From Chitinophaga pinensis (GTDB taxonomy: Bacteria > Bacteroidota > Bacteroidia > Chitinophagales > Chitinophagaceae): 64,000 bases of DNA. Shown piece after piece: positions 46,312 through 54,425 of the stretch. The translations under genes and the position numbers were made by a program. Under the pieces are notes generated by a model. The model saw only the letters and a list, made by a program, of their open reading frames with translations. It ran no database searches and had not been told where the DNA came from. The DNA is taken from assembly GCA_945878115.1 (NCBI GenBank), contig CAMDVD010000007.1:1-64000 (forward strand), read 5' to 3'. How positions within the stretch are numbered: the first letter of the stretch is position 1; every line of letters starts with the position of its first letter.

Positions 46312-46770
46312 TTACAATTTTATCATATTTATCGGATCTTCAAAATCTTTTAGCAGTGGATTTTTTCCTTCCCATCCATCTGGCAAAATAAGTAAGCGCA
46401 AGTCGGGATGATGAAGAAAATGTACGCCAAACATTTCATACACTTCTCTTTCATGAAACTCTGCTGTGCGCCATATAGATGATACTGATTCGATTTCTGC
46501 TTTGCTTCTATTCAATTTGGATTTGATGACTATATTATGTCTAAAAATTGTAGAAGACAAATGATACACCATGGTAAGATGTGTCTTCCAGTCAACGCAA
46601 GTTAAACAAAATAAATAATCAAATTGTAGGCTTGCATCTTGACGTAATGTTTGTGCCATAGGCAACCAATCACTCGGTTCTATTTGCATTTGAATCCATT
46701 CAGCTCCTTCTTCGAAAGTGGCTTTAGGAAACAGTTCCGCCAATTTTATTTTCAATTCATCATTCCCCAT
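46312..46770 (-). CDS. nuoC: NADH-quinone oxidoreductase subunit C
   Basis: This 152-residue 30-kDa-type subunit of the peripheral arm has the signature FHEREVYEMFGVHFLHHPDLR, then LLILPDGWEGKNPLLKDF. It starts 2 bp after nuoB. Short but complete for a stand-alone NuoC. Confidence 0.93.
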   Translation of the reverse strand: MGNDELKIKLAELFPKATFEEGAEWIQMQIEPSDWLPMAQTLRQDASLQFDYLFCLTCVDWKTHLTMVYHLSSTIFRHNIVIKSKLNRSKAEIESVSSIWRTAEFHEREVYEMFGVHFLHHPDLRLLILPDGWEGKNPLLKDFEDPINMIKL

Positions 46771-46772
46771 AT

Positions 46773-47312
46773 CTACACTTTAGCTGTCTTTATTTGTTCT
46801 CGAGTTAATCCACTTTTTATTTTTTCTTGTAAACTAATCAAGGCATGTAGTAAAGCCTCTGGTCTTGGTGGGCATCCTGCCACATACACATCTACAGGTA
46901 TTACATGATCTGCTCCTTTTACGACAGAGTAGGTATTATAAAAAAATGGCCCACCGCTAATAGCGCAAGCACCCATGGCAATCACGTATTTTGGATCACC
47001 CATTTGATCGTATAATCGTTTTAATACTGGTGCCATTTTATTGACAATAGTGCCAGCAATTATAATTACATCCGCTTGACGAGGGGAGGCTCTTGCTACT
47101 TCAAAACCAAATCGGGAGAAGTCATATTTGGCACCTGCCACTGACATATATTCTATACCGCAACAACTCGTTGCAAAGGTCAATGGCCAAAGAGAATTAG
47201 AACGAGCCCAATTGATGATATCATCCAATTTACTTAATACAATACCACCGCTTGGTAATTCATGTATTTGTCCTGGAAAACTTTGTTGCTCTGTGTTTGT
47301 CATCATACCCAT
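46773..47312 (-). CDS. nuoB: NADH-quinone oxidoreductase subunit B
   Basis: This subunit carries cluster N2, the last electron carrier before quinone. The ligand cysteines are in [21 protein letters not shown] and [15 protein letters not shown]. The ORF-track ATG overlaps nuoA by 10 bp. The third codon (ATG at 47304-47306) gives the common ATGA overlap with the nuoA stop and is an equally likely start. Confidence 0.95.
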   Translation of the reverse strand: MGMMTNTEQQSFPGQIHELPSGGIVLSKLDDIINWARSNSLWPLTFATSCCGIEYMSVAGAKYDFSRFGFEVARASPRQADVIIIAGTIVNKMAPVLKRLYDQMGDPKYVIAMGACAISGGPFFYNTYSVVKGADHVIPVDVYVAGCPPRPEALLHALISLQEKIKSGLTREQIKTAKV

Positions 47313-47653
47313 TTTAAAGCACCTTTTTTATGCGCATATAAAAATCCCATAAATAATATGGTAAAGAAAATAATTATTTCACCGAATGCCATCCAACCTA
47401 CTTTTTTCGCCACTACAGCCCAAGGATATAGAAAAACAAGCTCTACATCGAATATGAGAAAAATTAAAGCAAATAAATAATAGCCTACATTTAGTTGCAC
47501 CCAGGTCTTACCAGTAGTGGCAATACCACATTCATACGGTTCTCCTTTTTGTGGATTGGTAGTAGATTTTGTAACCAATTTTGCAACAAGAATAGCGAAG
47601 CCAGAAAAGGCTAGTGCTGCAAGAATTAATACAATCATGGAGGATGCTCCCAT
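47303..47653 (-). CDS. nuoA: NADH-quinone oxidoreductase subunit A
   Basis: The 116-residue, three-helix membrane subunit begins the nuo operon. It shows [10 protein letters not shown], with the conserved Cys of the quinone-side loop, and [20 protein letters not shown]. An AGGA lies just before the ATG, one of the few Shine-Dalgarno-like sequences here. Confidence 0.94.
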   Translation of the reverse strand: MGASSMIVLILAALAFSGFAILVAKLVTKSTTNPQKGEPYECGIATTGKTWVQLNVGYYLFALIFLIFDVELVFLYPWAVVAKKVGWMAFGEIIIFFTILFMGFLYAHKKGALKWV

Positions 47654-48002
47654 TCCTAAATATGCTTAAATGAATTGAAAATATCGGAAGCACAATATAA
47701 TAAAAAAATGATACTTAGCACATTTTCACTAGAATATTTTGATTAAAAAAGGAAGTCTTAAGAGCTAAACAAAATATAATGAGCACATGATTTTTTTGGT
47801 GGATGTATTGCGGCAACGATGGAGTGGAAATCCTCTGCAGCAAAAAAAGATTGGAAGGAATAGTCCCCATGCCGTTGCTTTGAGCGGAAATGAATCCTGA
47901 CATTTATCGTCAGGACGTGCCTGCCGCCCATACTGTAGCATTAATTTTTTTTCAAAAAATACGCTACAGTAGAACTCTCAAGCCATTTTTAGTATTTCCG
48001 TC
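47654..48002. repeat. dispersed repeat, inverted copy
   Basis: About 47795-47972 is an inverted copy of the 20.5-kb repeat: ATTGCGGCAACGAT, GTGGAAATCCTC, CTGCCGCCCATACTGTAGC, then ATTAATTTTTTTTC and CGCTACAGTAG. It includes the A/T hairpin with TGTAGC/GCTACA ends. No gene; upstream of it lies the nuoA leader. Confidence 0.7.
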
Positions 48003-48686
48003 CTATTTTATTTCTCGCAAATATTTTTGCAATGTTACTAATCCTTCCGTTGCTGGTTTTTCAATATAGGTTACATTGTTCCGATTTACTTTTGGTACTT
48101 TTTTATCGACTACATAAATAGGCATATAAGGCGGCAAATATTGTAAGATAGATGCTGCAGGATAGACCACCAAACTTGTTCCAACCACGACAAATATATC
48201 TGCCATGTAAGCAAGACGAATTGCTTCATCCATCATGGATACTGCCTCCTCAAACCATACAATATGTGGTCGAAGTTGGGCGCCATCTTCTGCTGTATCA
48301 CCCAGTTTTATGTCTTGTTGTATTGGGTAAATGCGTGTTTCATCCTCTTCACTTCGCATTTTAAAAATTTCACCATGCAAATGCAGAACCTGTTTAGAAC
48401 CCGCTCTCTCATGTAAGTCATCAATATTTTGTGTAATGATTTGGACATCAAATTCTTGTTCCAATTGCGCCAATGTATGATGTGCTTTGTTGGGCAATGC
48501 TTCCAGAATATTTTTTCGACGTTCATTATAAAATTGAAGTACCAAAGCCGGATCTTTTTGCCAAGCTCTTGGTGTGGCTACATCTTGCACATTATATCCT
48601 TCCCATAATCCATTACTATCTCTGAAGGTTTGTAAGCCGCTTTCAGCACTGATTCCAGCACCAGTGAATACTACTAATTTTTTCAT
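48003..48686 (-). CDS. Sir2-family NAD-dependent deacylase lacking the Cys4 zinc site
   Basis: This sirtuin removes acyl groups from lysines using NAD. The ATG at 48684-48686 (MKKLVVFTGAGISAESGL) is the natural start; the 16 extra residues of the ORF track are dropped. Motifs are GAGISAESGLQTFRD, ITQNIDDLHERAG, the catalytic His in VLHLHGEI, and VVGTSLVVYPA. Between HLHGEI and LRPHIVWFEE there is no cysteine, so the usual zinc ribbon is absent. The 227 residues are otherwise complete. Class is uncertain; CobB is a loose functional analogue. Confidence 0.85.
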   Translation of the reverse strand: MKKLVVFTGAGISAESGLQTFRDSNGLWEGYNVQDVATPRAWQKDPALVLQFYNERRKNILEALPNKAHHTLAQLEQEFDVQIITQNIDDLHERAGSKQVLHLHGEIFKMRSEEDETRIYPIQQDIKLGDTAEDGAQLRPHIVWFEEAVSMMDEAIRLAYMADIFVVVGTSLVVYPAASILQYLPPYMPIYVVDKKVPKVNRNNVTYIEKPATEGLVTLQKYLREIK

Positions 48687-48751
48687 GTGTGGTTTTGTTT
48701 TCTTTTTGATAAAACTACAAACTAAAACCAACAAAGCACGTTGCTTTAGAA

Positions 48752-48759
48752 TATATTTG
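48752..48759 (+). promoter_or_regulatory. -7 promoter element for the L,D-transpeptidase gene
   Basis: TATATTTG followed by CG, 23 bp before the ATG at 48783; matches TAnnTTTG. Confidence 0.55.
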
Positions 48760-48782
48760 CGCGCTCAATACTAATTTAATTC

Positions 48783-49556
48783 ATGAAGCAATATCTGATT
48801 TGTTTTTTATTCGCCTTTACTGCAACAAGCTTGTATGCCCAACCTCCTTTGGAAACTAAATTTCCAGACTATGCCTTTTTAAATTATCAAATGACTTTTG
48901 AAAAAGTAAAAACAGCGGCTGCAAAAAGTGATACCGTAGTCAAAAAATTATTTGCTGCTAAAGGAATTAAATATCCATGTAAAAATATTTTATGGCGTGC
49001 TTTTAAAGGTCCTAGTGAAATGGAATTGTGGGCACGTAATTCAATCAATGATACTTTTGTCCTCATTAAAAATTATCAAATTTGTGCCTTGTCTGGCATA
49101 CTCGGACCCAAGCGTTGGGAAGGCGACAAGCAAGTACCAGAAGGCTTTTATTTCCTATCTGATTTCAAACCCAATAGTGCGTATTATCTTTCTATGTTGG
49201 TTGGCTATCCGAATTATTCCGATTTAATACAAGGCAACAAAGAAAAACCTGGTGGGGATATTTATATTCATGGTGCTTGTATGACCATTGGTTGTATGCC
49301 CATGACAGATGAACTTATTGGCGAATTGTATATCATCAGTATGAATGCAAGAGCTTATGGACAATTGAATATTCCAGTGCAGATTTACCCAATTCGCTAT
49401 ACCCAAAAATCAATAGATTTTTTAGGTCGTGAATATAAAAATGAAGCTGAAAAACAAAAGTTTTGGGTCAATATCAAACGAGCTTATGATTACTTTGAAG
49501 CTACCCACAGAACCTTACCTGTGATGTATGATAGCAAGGGGAATTATGCGTTTTAG
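48783..49556 (+). CDS. YkuD-type L,D-transpeptidase family protein (YafK-like)
   Basis: The protein has a signal peptide (MKQYLICFLFAFTATSLYAQ), then a YkuD fold. GPKRWEGDKQVPEGFYFLS and the active-site block IYIHGACMTIGCMPMTD, with the nucleophile cysteine in IGC, resemble YafK/ErfK-like proteins. These cross-link or trim peptidoglycan in the periplasm. It is 257 residues and intact. About 180 bp of its 3' end, with flank, is repeated at 50478-50658 behind the second RAYT gene. Confidence 0.85.
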   Translation: MKQYLICFLFAFTATSLYAQPPLETKFPDYAFLNYQMTFEKVKTAAAKSDTVVKKLFAAKGIKYPCKNILWRAFKGPSEMELWARNSINDTFVLIKNYQICALSGILGPKRWEGDKQVPEGFYFLSDFKPNSAYYLSMLVGYPNYSDLIQGNKEKPGGDIYIHGACMTIGCMPMTDELIGELYIISMNARAYGQLNIPVQIYPIRYTQKSIDFLGREYKNEAEKQKFWVNIKRAYDYFEATHRTLPVMYDSKGNYAF

Positions 49557-49919
49557 GGAATCTTTTGGTGATATATATTGTTGGTGATAACACCAACAAT
49601 GGCGTGATGCGTTTTAAAAAGCCTTTTGGTGGAATGTATAAGTGAATAACAATGGATTAAATTATAAACTTATAATTGTAGTAAATAAAATACTGTAACC
49701 TTATTTTAGGACGATACATACTTTTGTAAACCAAGAATAGAACTAAAACTTATTTTAGGCTTAAATTAAAAACTGTAAACTTATTTTAGGACGCTACCGG
49801 TAGCGCCATTGTTGGTGTTATCACCAACAATTTATATTTTTCACCATTGATGTTATCACCAACAATTCTTTTATTTTTAAACTTTAGTGTTATCGTCAAC
49901 AATTTTAATATTTTTTCTA
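49557..49919. repeat. REP-like palindromes upstream of the second RAYT
   Basis: Complete ATTGTTGGTG / CACCAACAAT palindromes occur at 49577-49600 and 49808-49831. Decayed ones follow at about 49846-49866 and 49884-49905. Between them are three runs of ACTTATTTTAGG-like sequence and a 14-bp perfect palindrome, CGCTACCGGTAGCG (49792-49805). No gene. Confidence 0.75.
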
Positions 49920-50429
49920 ATGAATTTCAGTACAACTTACGCCGAGTTTTTAACGATCACAATTTTGCAATGGAAAAATCTTTTGAAACCAGAAAAGTAT
50001 AAAGAGATATTGGTAAATTCATTGTCTTATTTTGTAAAAGAAGAAAGAGCAAAAATATTTTCTTTTTGTATTATGGATAATCATATTCACTTGATTTGGC
50101 AAGCTGAACAAGATTATACATCGCGCGACAATCAACATAGTTTTACAAAATTTACTGCTCAACAAATAAAATTCGATCTGCAAAAAAATCATCCTAAAGT
50201 TTTAGAAATATTCCGAGTAAATGCCGCAGACCGGCTCTATCAATTTTGGGAACGAAACCCATTGCCAATTATATTATATAACGAAAATGTTTTTTTACAA
50301 AAGCTTGAATACATACATAGCAATCCAGTGAAAGCAGGTTTATGTTTGTTACCAGAAGATTATTACTATTCATCCGCATCCTTTTATTTGAATGGCGATA
50401 ATAGGTTTGACTTCTTGACTCATTATTAA
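49920..50429 (+). CDS. REP-associated tyrosine transposase (RAYT, second type)
   Basis: The start is set at the ATG at 49920 (MNFSTTYAEFLTITILQWKN); the GTG of the ORF track lies in a decayed palindrome. The HUH motif is NHIHLIW near residue 55, and the C-terminal block is LEYIHSNPVKAGL followed by YYYSSASFY with the catalytic Tyr. It differs clearly from the 15936-16499 RAYT and is surrounded by TTGTTGGTG palindromes rather than the GGCGCAGGAA type. Probably functional. Confidence 0.85.
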   Translation: MNFSTTYAEFLTITILQWKNLLKPEKYKEILVNSLSYFVKEERAKIFSFCIMDNHIHLIWQAEQDYTSRDNQHSFTKFTAQQIKFDLQKNHPKVLEIFRVNAADRLYQFWERNPLPIILYNENVFLQKLEYIHSNPVKAGLCLLPEDYYYSSASFYLNGDNRFDFLTHY

Positions 50430-50444
50430 TCTTTGGTGATATAA

Positions 50445-50468
50445 ATTGTTGGTGATAACACCAACAAT
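50445..50468. repeat. TTGTTGGTG palindrome after RAYT
   Basis: 10-bp stem ATTGTTGGTG / CACCAACAAT with ATAA loop, 15 bp after the RAYT stop. Confidence 0.75.
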
Positions 50469-50477
50469 GGCGGAATA

Positions 50478-50658
50478 CGCTATACCCAAAAAGCAATAGA
50501 TTTTTTAGGTCGTGAATATAAAAATGAAGCGGAAAAACAAAAGTTTTGGGTCAATATCAAACGAGCTTATGATTACTTTGAAGCTACACACAGGACCTTA
50601 CCTGTGATGTATGATAGCAAAGGGAATTATGCGTTTTAAGGAAATCTTTGGTGATATA
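50478..50658 (+). pseudogene. duplicated 3' end of the L,D-transpeptidase gene
   Basis: This segment matches 49395-49577 at a constant offset of 1083 bp with few changes and no indels up to the stop codon (TAG becomes TAA). It encodes FLGREYKNEAEKQKFW and the remaining C-terminus, without any start. A copy of the RAYT tail plus palindrome follows it (50660-50733, offset 255 from 50405). Confidence 0.85.
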
Positions 50659-50699
50659 AGTTTGACTTCTTGACTCATTATTAATCTTTGGTGATATAT

Positions 50700-50723
50700 A
50701 TTGTTGGTGATAACACCAACAAT
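50700..50723. repeat. TTGTTGGTG palindrome, duplicated copy
   Basis: Same palindrome as at 50445, at an offset of 255 bp, carried in a duplicated block with the RAYT 3' tail (TTTGACTTCTTGACTC). Confidence 0.75.
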
Positions 50724-51243
50724 GGCGGAAAAGAATAACGTAAAGGAAAGAATATTATTTGATTTTGACAAATTTTAATCCATATTCAGGCTGTTCGATA
50801 TGTTAGGCTCTGCGCATGTCGAACGGATGATAATGAAGGTTCTGTGAACCTTATCCTAAATCTTTCATAGTGTCTTATTCTAAAATCGGGTTACGTGATT
50901 TGCTATTTTTACCAACATTTTTTATTTCTTTCTGTTGGTTCGGAGAACCAAATTTATTTGTCGTTCGACATGCCGCTAAGTGAATGTGGCGAACAGCGTG
51001 GAGATGGTTTATATTACAGGCAAAGCCTGCGAAGAACATAGCGCTTGCGAAGGCAAAGCCTTCGAAGAGTGAAGTTAAGAAAGTCTTGTAAATCACCGAC
51101 ACTATCCGGCATTCGGCATAACAGTTTGTGTCGAATGCCGCATTATGTCGCACATTGTGAAGAGTTTCTTGATTTGAGAAGTATTTTGTGTGATGAGGTT
51201 GGTTAAACTGTTTGTTTAGTATAATCAAGAAAATATATAACTT
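50724..51243. other. gene-free region with several inverted repeats
   Basis: I find no supported gene; the ORF at 50875-51228 is low quality. There are inverted repeats: CGGCATTCG/CGAATGCCG (about 51107-51142), GTTCG/CGAAC around 50962-50999, TTGGTTC/GAACCAA near 50935-50951, and paired GGCAAAGCC motifs near 51019 and 51053. The 3' end of the next minus-strand gene is at 51244, so part of this may be its 3' untranslated region. Confidence 0.4.
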
Positions 51244-53433
51244 TTAAAAAGCCCGAACCGCTCGAACATAGTAAGTGGTGCTCTTGTTGTAGAGGGACTG
51301 ATAGCCACCGTTGAAGTCCTGATACCAGGCGCTATTTATATTGTACTCACTAGAACTCCAATAGTAGTCACCGACAAAACCCCCAATGGCTGTTCGATTC
51401 ATATAAAGTTTATTGAGTTCATCCCTACTGGGCAGAAACCAATCACTATAACCATTTAATACCAAATCACCACAGATTCTGGCAGCTATACCAGCAGTGC
51501 TGCACCCATTCATAATGTCAATCGTATTTTGGTTTCCTGTTCCAATAGCGGTTCCATCAGCACCTGATATTGTGGTTCCATGACATCCCCATGAAGCACC
51601 TGGACTTTGGTCGAATGGAGCTACAATTAACCCATGTTGCACATTGGCATCATAACCAGGATCGCCAAATTGTAAAATGTAAGCAATAACGCCTCCTTGA
51701 TAATTCATACCAAGCGTTAGTGTGTTTTGCCAGGTTGGTGCTCCATTATGAAATTTAAGAAACTGCCCTTCTGCACCTGGCGCAACACTCACCCAAGCAG
51801 TTCCATTCCAATACATCATTTCACCTGCTGTTGTGCCATTAGGTAATCCACCACTCAACTTCCCAGCATTCAATGTCTGACTATTAGATAAACTCAAATA
51901 CAATGAATCATTGGTTATAGTAGCAGAGGTAACAGATACACCATCAGCTCCATTCACACCATTCTGTCCATTAGTTCCATCCACTCCATTCACACCATTA
52001 CTGCCATTCACACCATCAACTCCATTATCCCCCTTAGGGGCATTCAATGCATTACCTGCTGTTTCTGCATATAAGGCATAGGGTACAGCCATTAATTGTT
52101 GTGTACCTAAATCAATGTATGAAACACCTTGTGCTGTGGTATCAAATTCTACTTGTAAATACTTTTTGTATAATGCCCAATGTATGCTGTCTATATTTCC
52201 TATAGAAGCATTGCCTGTGCCTATATGAAGTGTGAATAATCCCAGATTATTGGTTGTGATAGTGTGTGTCTCTTGATAGATGCTTGTACCTGATGCTGTA
52301 TTATCATGTAAGGTGCATCTGACGGTGAGTGGATGATTAATGAGTGGATTGCCTGCTCCATCTCTCACCACTGCTTGATAAGGAATAGCATGTGTAACAG
52401 CAGATAGAGTAGTATTGCCTGTGTTTACAACACTTAATGTGGCAGTTTGTGTAGTGTCTGCACTGTTGCCATTTTGTATCAAACACCTGAAGAGTTGATT
52501 GGTGTTTGTTGAACCTACATTACTCACATGTAATGTACTTGTGTTTACACCTGCATACTGACCAGCATTCTGTAATGTTTGCCAACCAAACCCTGTGTTT
52601 GTTTGCCATTGATAGTTGGTAGGATTATTGCAATTAGTAGCTGTTACACCTACATTGAAACTTGTATTACTACCTGTGGTGGTTGATTGATTTGTTGGTT
52701 GTGAGGAGATGCTTAATGAACAAGGAGGTGTAGATGTATACAATGCAGTGATTTCTTGTTGGGTAAGTGCACGGTTATAAATTGCTATGTCATCAAGTTT
52801 ACCTGAAAAGGCTTCTGAGCAGACTGACGGATCACAATGCCCAAAAACAAGTTGTGTAATAATAGATCCTGGTTGAGATAATGCTAGATAGGAATTAGTT
52901 AAGGTGCCATTTTCGTAAAAACTCCATGTGTAGTTATTTTTAACAACCATGTGGTAGACCCAATTATTTAAAGATGGTGTCTGATTTGAGAAATAATAAG
53001 ATGAATTTACCCACACGGTTCCTGTTCCATATACAAACCCAATTTTCCCCACTCCTGCCCACCAAGGATTAATACCATATATCAATATATGATGTGGCTC
53101 AGTATTAACTATTGTTTGCATAGTTGCATTGCTATTTGATTGAACCCAGCAAGAAAAACTAAAATCTGTGCTTGCGTTGAAAAAGTTATTAGTGACAATG
53201 TAATCATCCACCCCATCAAAATTATAAGCACTATTCACATTCCCATTTCTATCAGTTGTCAATGTAGCACCATTCACAATCCCATTATTCCCATTCCCAC
53301 TTTCATCATTGGCATTTCCATTAAAAGGCCACCATCCCACTAATCCATTGGTGGGCACATAAGCAGGAATTGTTTGTGCTTGTGTTATGAAATGAATCAA
53401 ACAAAAGCTGAGGAGGATATAAATCTTTTTCAT
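51244..53433 (-). CDS. secreted LamG / Ig-like / collagen-like / Lcl-domain protein
   Basis: The 729-residue secreted protein reads, in order: signal peptide (to ITQAQT); LamG/concanavalin-like domain, about 25-235 (GLVGWWPFNGNANDESGNG, YNFDGVDDYIV); Ig-like domain, about 240-335 (YQWQTNTGFGWQTL); and a region seen in tail-fibre-like Bacteroidota proteins, about 350-460 (YQAVVRDGAGNPL). A collagen-like run follows (GVDGVNGSNGVNG), then an Lcl/DUF1566 domain, about 575-729 (SDWFLPSRDELNKLY, YWSSSEY). It probably acts in adhesion or at the surface. No sorting domain is evident at the C-terminus. Confidence 0.75.
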   Translation of the reverse strand: MKKIYILLSFCLIHFITQAQTIPAYVPTNGLVGWWPFNGNANDESGNGNNGIVNGATLTTDRNGNVNSAYNFDGVDDYIVTNNFFNASTDFSFSCWVQSNSNATMQTIVNTEPHHILIYGINPWWAGVGKIGFVYGTGTVWVNSSYYFSNQTPSLNNWVYHMVVKNNYTWSFYENGTLTNSYLALSQPGSIITQLVFGHCDPSVCSEAFSGKLDDIAIYNRALTQQEITALYTSTPPCSLSISSQPTNQSTTTGSNTSFNVGVTATNCNNPTNYQWQTNTGFGWQTLQNAGQYAGVNTSTLHVSNVGSTNTNQLFRCLIQNGNSADTTQTATLSVVNTGNTTLSAVTHAIPYQAVVRDGAGNPLINHPLTVRCTLHDNTASGTSIYQETHTITTNNLGLFTLHIGTGNASIGNIDSIHWALYKKYLQVEFDTTAQGVSYIDLGTQQLMAVPYALYAETAGNALNAPKGDNGVDGVNGSNGVNGVDGTNGQNGVNGADGVSVTSATITNDSLYLSLSNSQTLNAGKLSGGLPNGTTAGEMMYWNGTAWVSVAPGAEGQFLKFHNGAPTWQNTLTLGMNYQGGVIAYILQFGDPGYDANVQHGLIVAPFDQSPGASWGCHGTTISGADGTAIGTGNQNTIDIMNGCSTAGIAARICGDLVLNGYSDWFLPSRDELNKLYMNRTAIGGFVGDYYWSSSEYNINSAWYQDFNGGYQSLYNKSTTYYVRAVRAF

Positions 53434-53591
53434 AGTATATGTGTTGTTTACGTTATTCTATGCATGAAATGAAAAATATTTCATGTACGTAATTTTAACG
53501 AAGGTACATAAACATACATATTTTACACCATCTGTTCAGGATTTGCAATCCTTACACAATCACTTTTTATCGACACTCACACCTTTACGCC

Positions 53592-53615
53592 ATTGTTGGT
53601 GTTATCACCAACAAT
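53592..53615. repeat. TTGTTGGTG palindrome, solo copy
   Basis: ATTGTTGGTG / CACCAACAAT with TTAT loop, 24 bp beyond the bshB1 stop. It is away from any RAYT gene, like the copy after purB. Confidence 0.75.
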
Positions 53616-53639
53616 TTTATTTCAGTTTTCACCCACCCA

Positions 53640-54374
53640 TCACACCAAATTCGGTAAAATCATATTGCTAAAATCTTTCAAGCCTATTTGATTGTGTATG
53701 GCTAAAAAACCTTCACCATACTTAACGCCAATTCGTTTGCCCATCATGACATTTCTATATTTCACGGTATTCAAAAATTCTTCAGAAGAAATATAAGTTT
53801 GAGGACCATCCAAATCGGTAGAATAAAATTGTGATTTATAGGCTTGTATGCAAGACATCTTTTGATCAAAAACATGTGTAATATCAATGATGAAATCAGG
53901 TTCTATATATTGGTCTTGGATATAATTAAATATTTTCTTTGGACGCCATGGTGCTTGTGCTTTGCCATTCTTTTCGGTTTCTATTTTTAACAAGCCAGAT
54001 AAGAAACAAGCATCTTTAATGATGGTACTACTTCTGCCATGATCTGGATGTCGATCTTGTGGCGCAGTTGCTAATACGATATCTGGTTGATAGGTTCGTA
54101 AAGCTTGTATTAATGCCATCACATGTTCTTCATCATTTTTAAAAAAACCATCACGGAATCCTAAATTTTCTCGAGCATCTAATTGTAATATCTGTGCCGA
54201 ATGATCACTTTCTTGTTGTCGTGTTTCTATACTTCCTCTACTTCCTAGCTCGCCCCTTGTCATATCAATAATGCCTGTCGTATAACCTAATTTTTTATGA
54301 ACCAATAAGGTTCCGCTACAAGATAATTCAGCATCATCGGGGTGTGCTGCAATCGCCAATATGTTAATTTTCAT
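53640..54374 (-). CDS. bshB1: bacillithiol biosynthesis deacetylase BshB1
   Basis: BshB1 deacetylates GlcNAc-malate in the making of bacillithiol. This LmbE/PIG-L metalloenzyme starts at the ATG at 54372-54374 (MKINILAIAAHPDDAELSCSG), which carries the zinc motif HPDDAE. Other family parts are DMTRGELGSRGS, LATAPQDRHPDHG and the C-terminal AYKSQFY. The 244 residues and the TRGELGSRG motif favour BshB1 over other deacetylases. The other bsh genes are not in the window. Confidence 0.92.
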   Translation of the reverse strand: MKINILAIAAHPDDAELSCSGTLLVHKKLGYTTGIIDMTRGELGSRGSIETRQQESDHSAQILQLDARENLGFRDGFFKNDEEHVMALIQALRTYQPDIVLATAPQDRHPDHGRSSTIIKDACFLSGLLKIETEKNGKAQAPWRPKKIFNYIQDQYIEPDFIIDITHVFDQKMSCIQAYKSQFYSTDLDGPQTYISSEEFLNTVKYRNVMMGKRIGVKYGEGFLAIHNQIGLKDFSNMILPNLV

Positions 54375-54425
54375 CAGTACGTGTTGAAACACAAATATAA
54401 AAATAAATGTAGTATTACCTATGTA

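Noticed and set aside
50875-51228. 117-residue minus-strand ORF
   Set aside because: Composition and lack of any recognisable domain suggest chance; it overlaps several inverted repeats.
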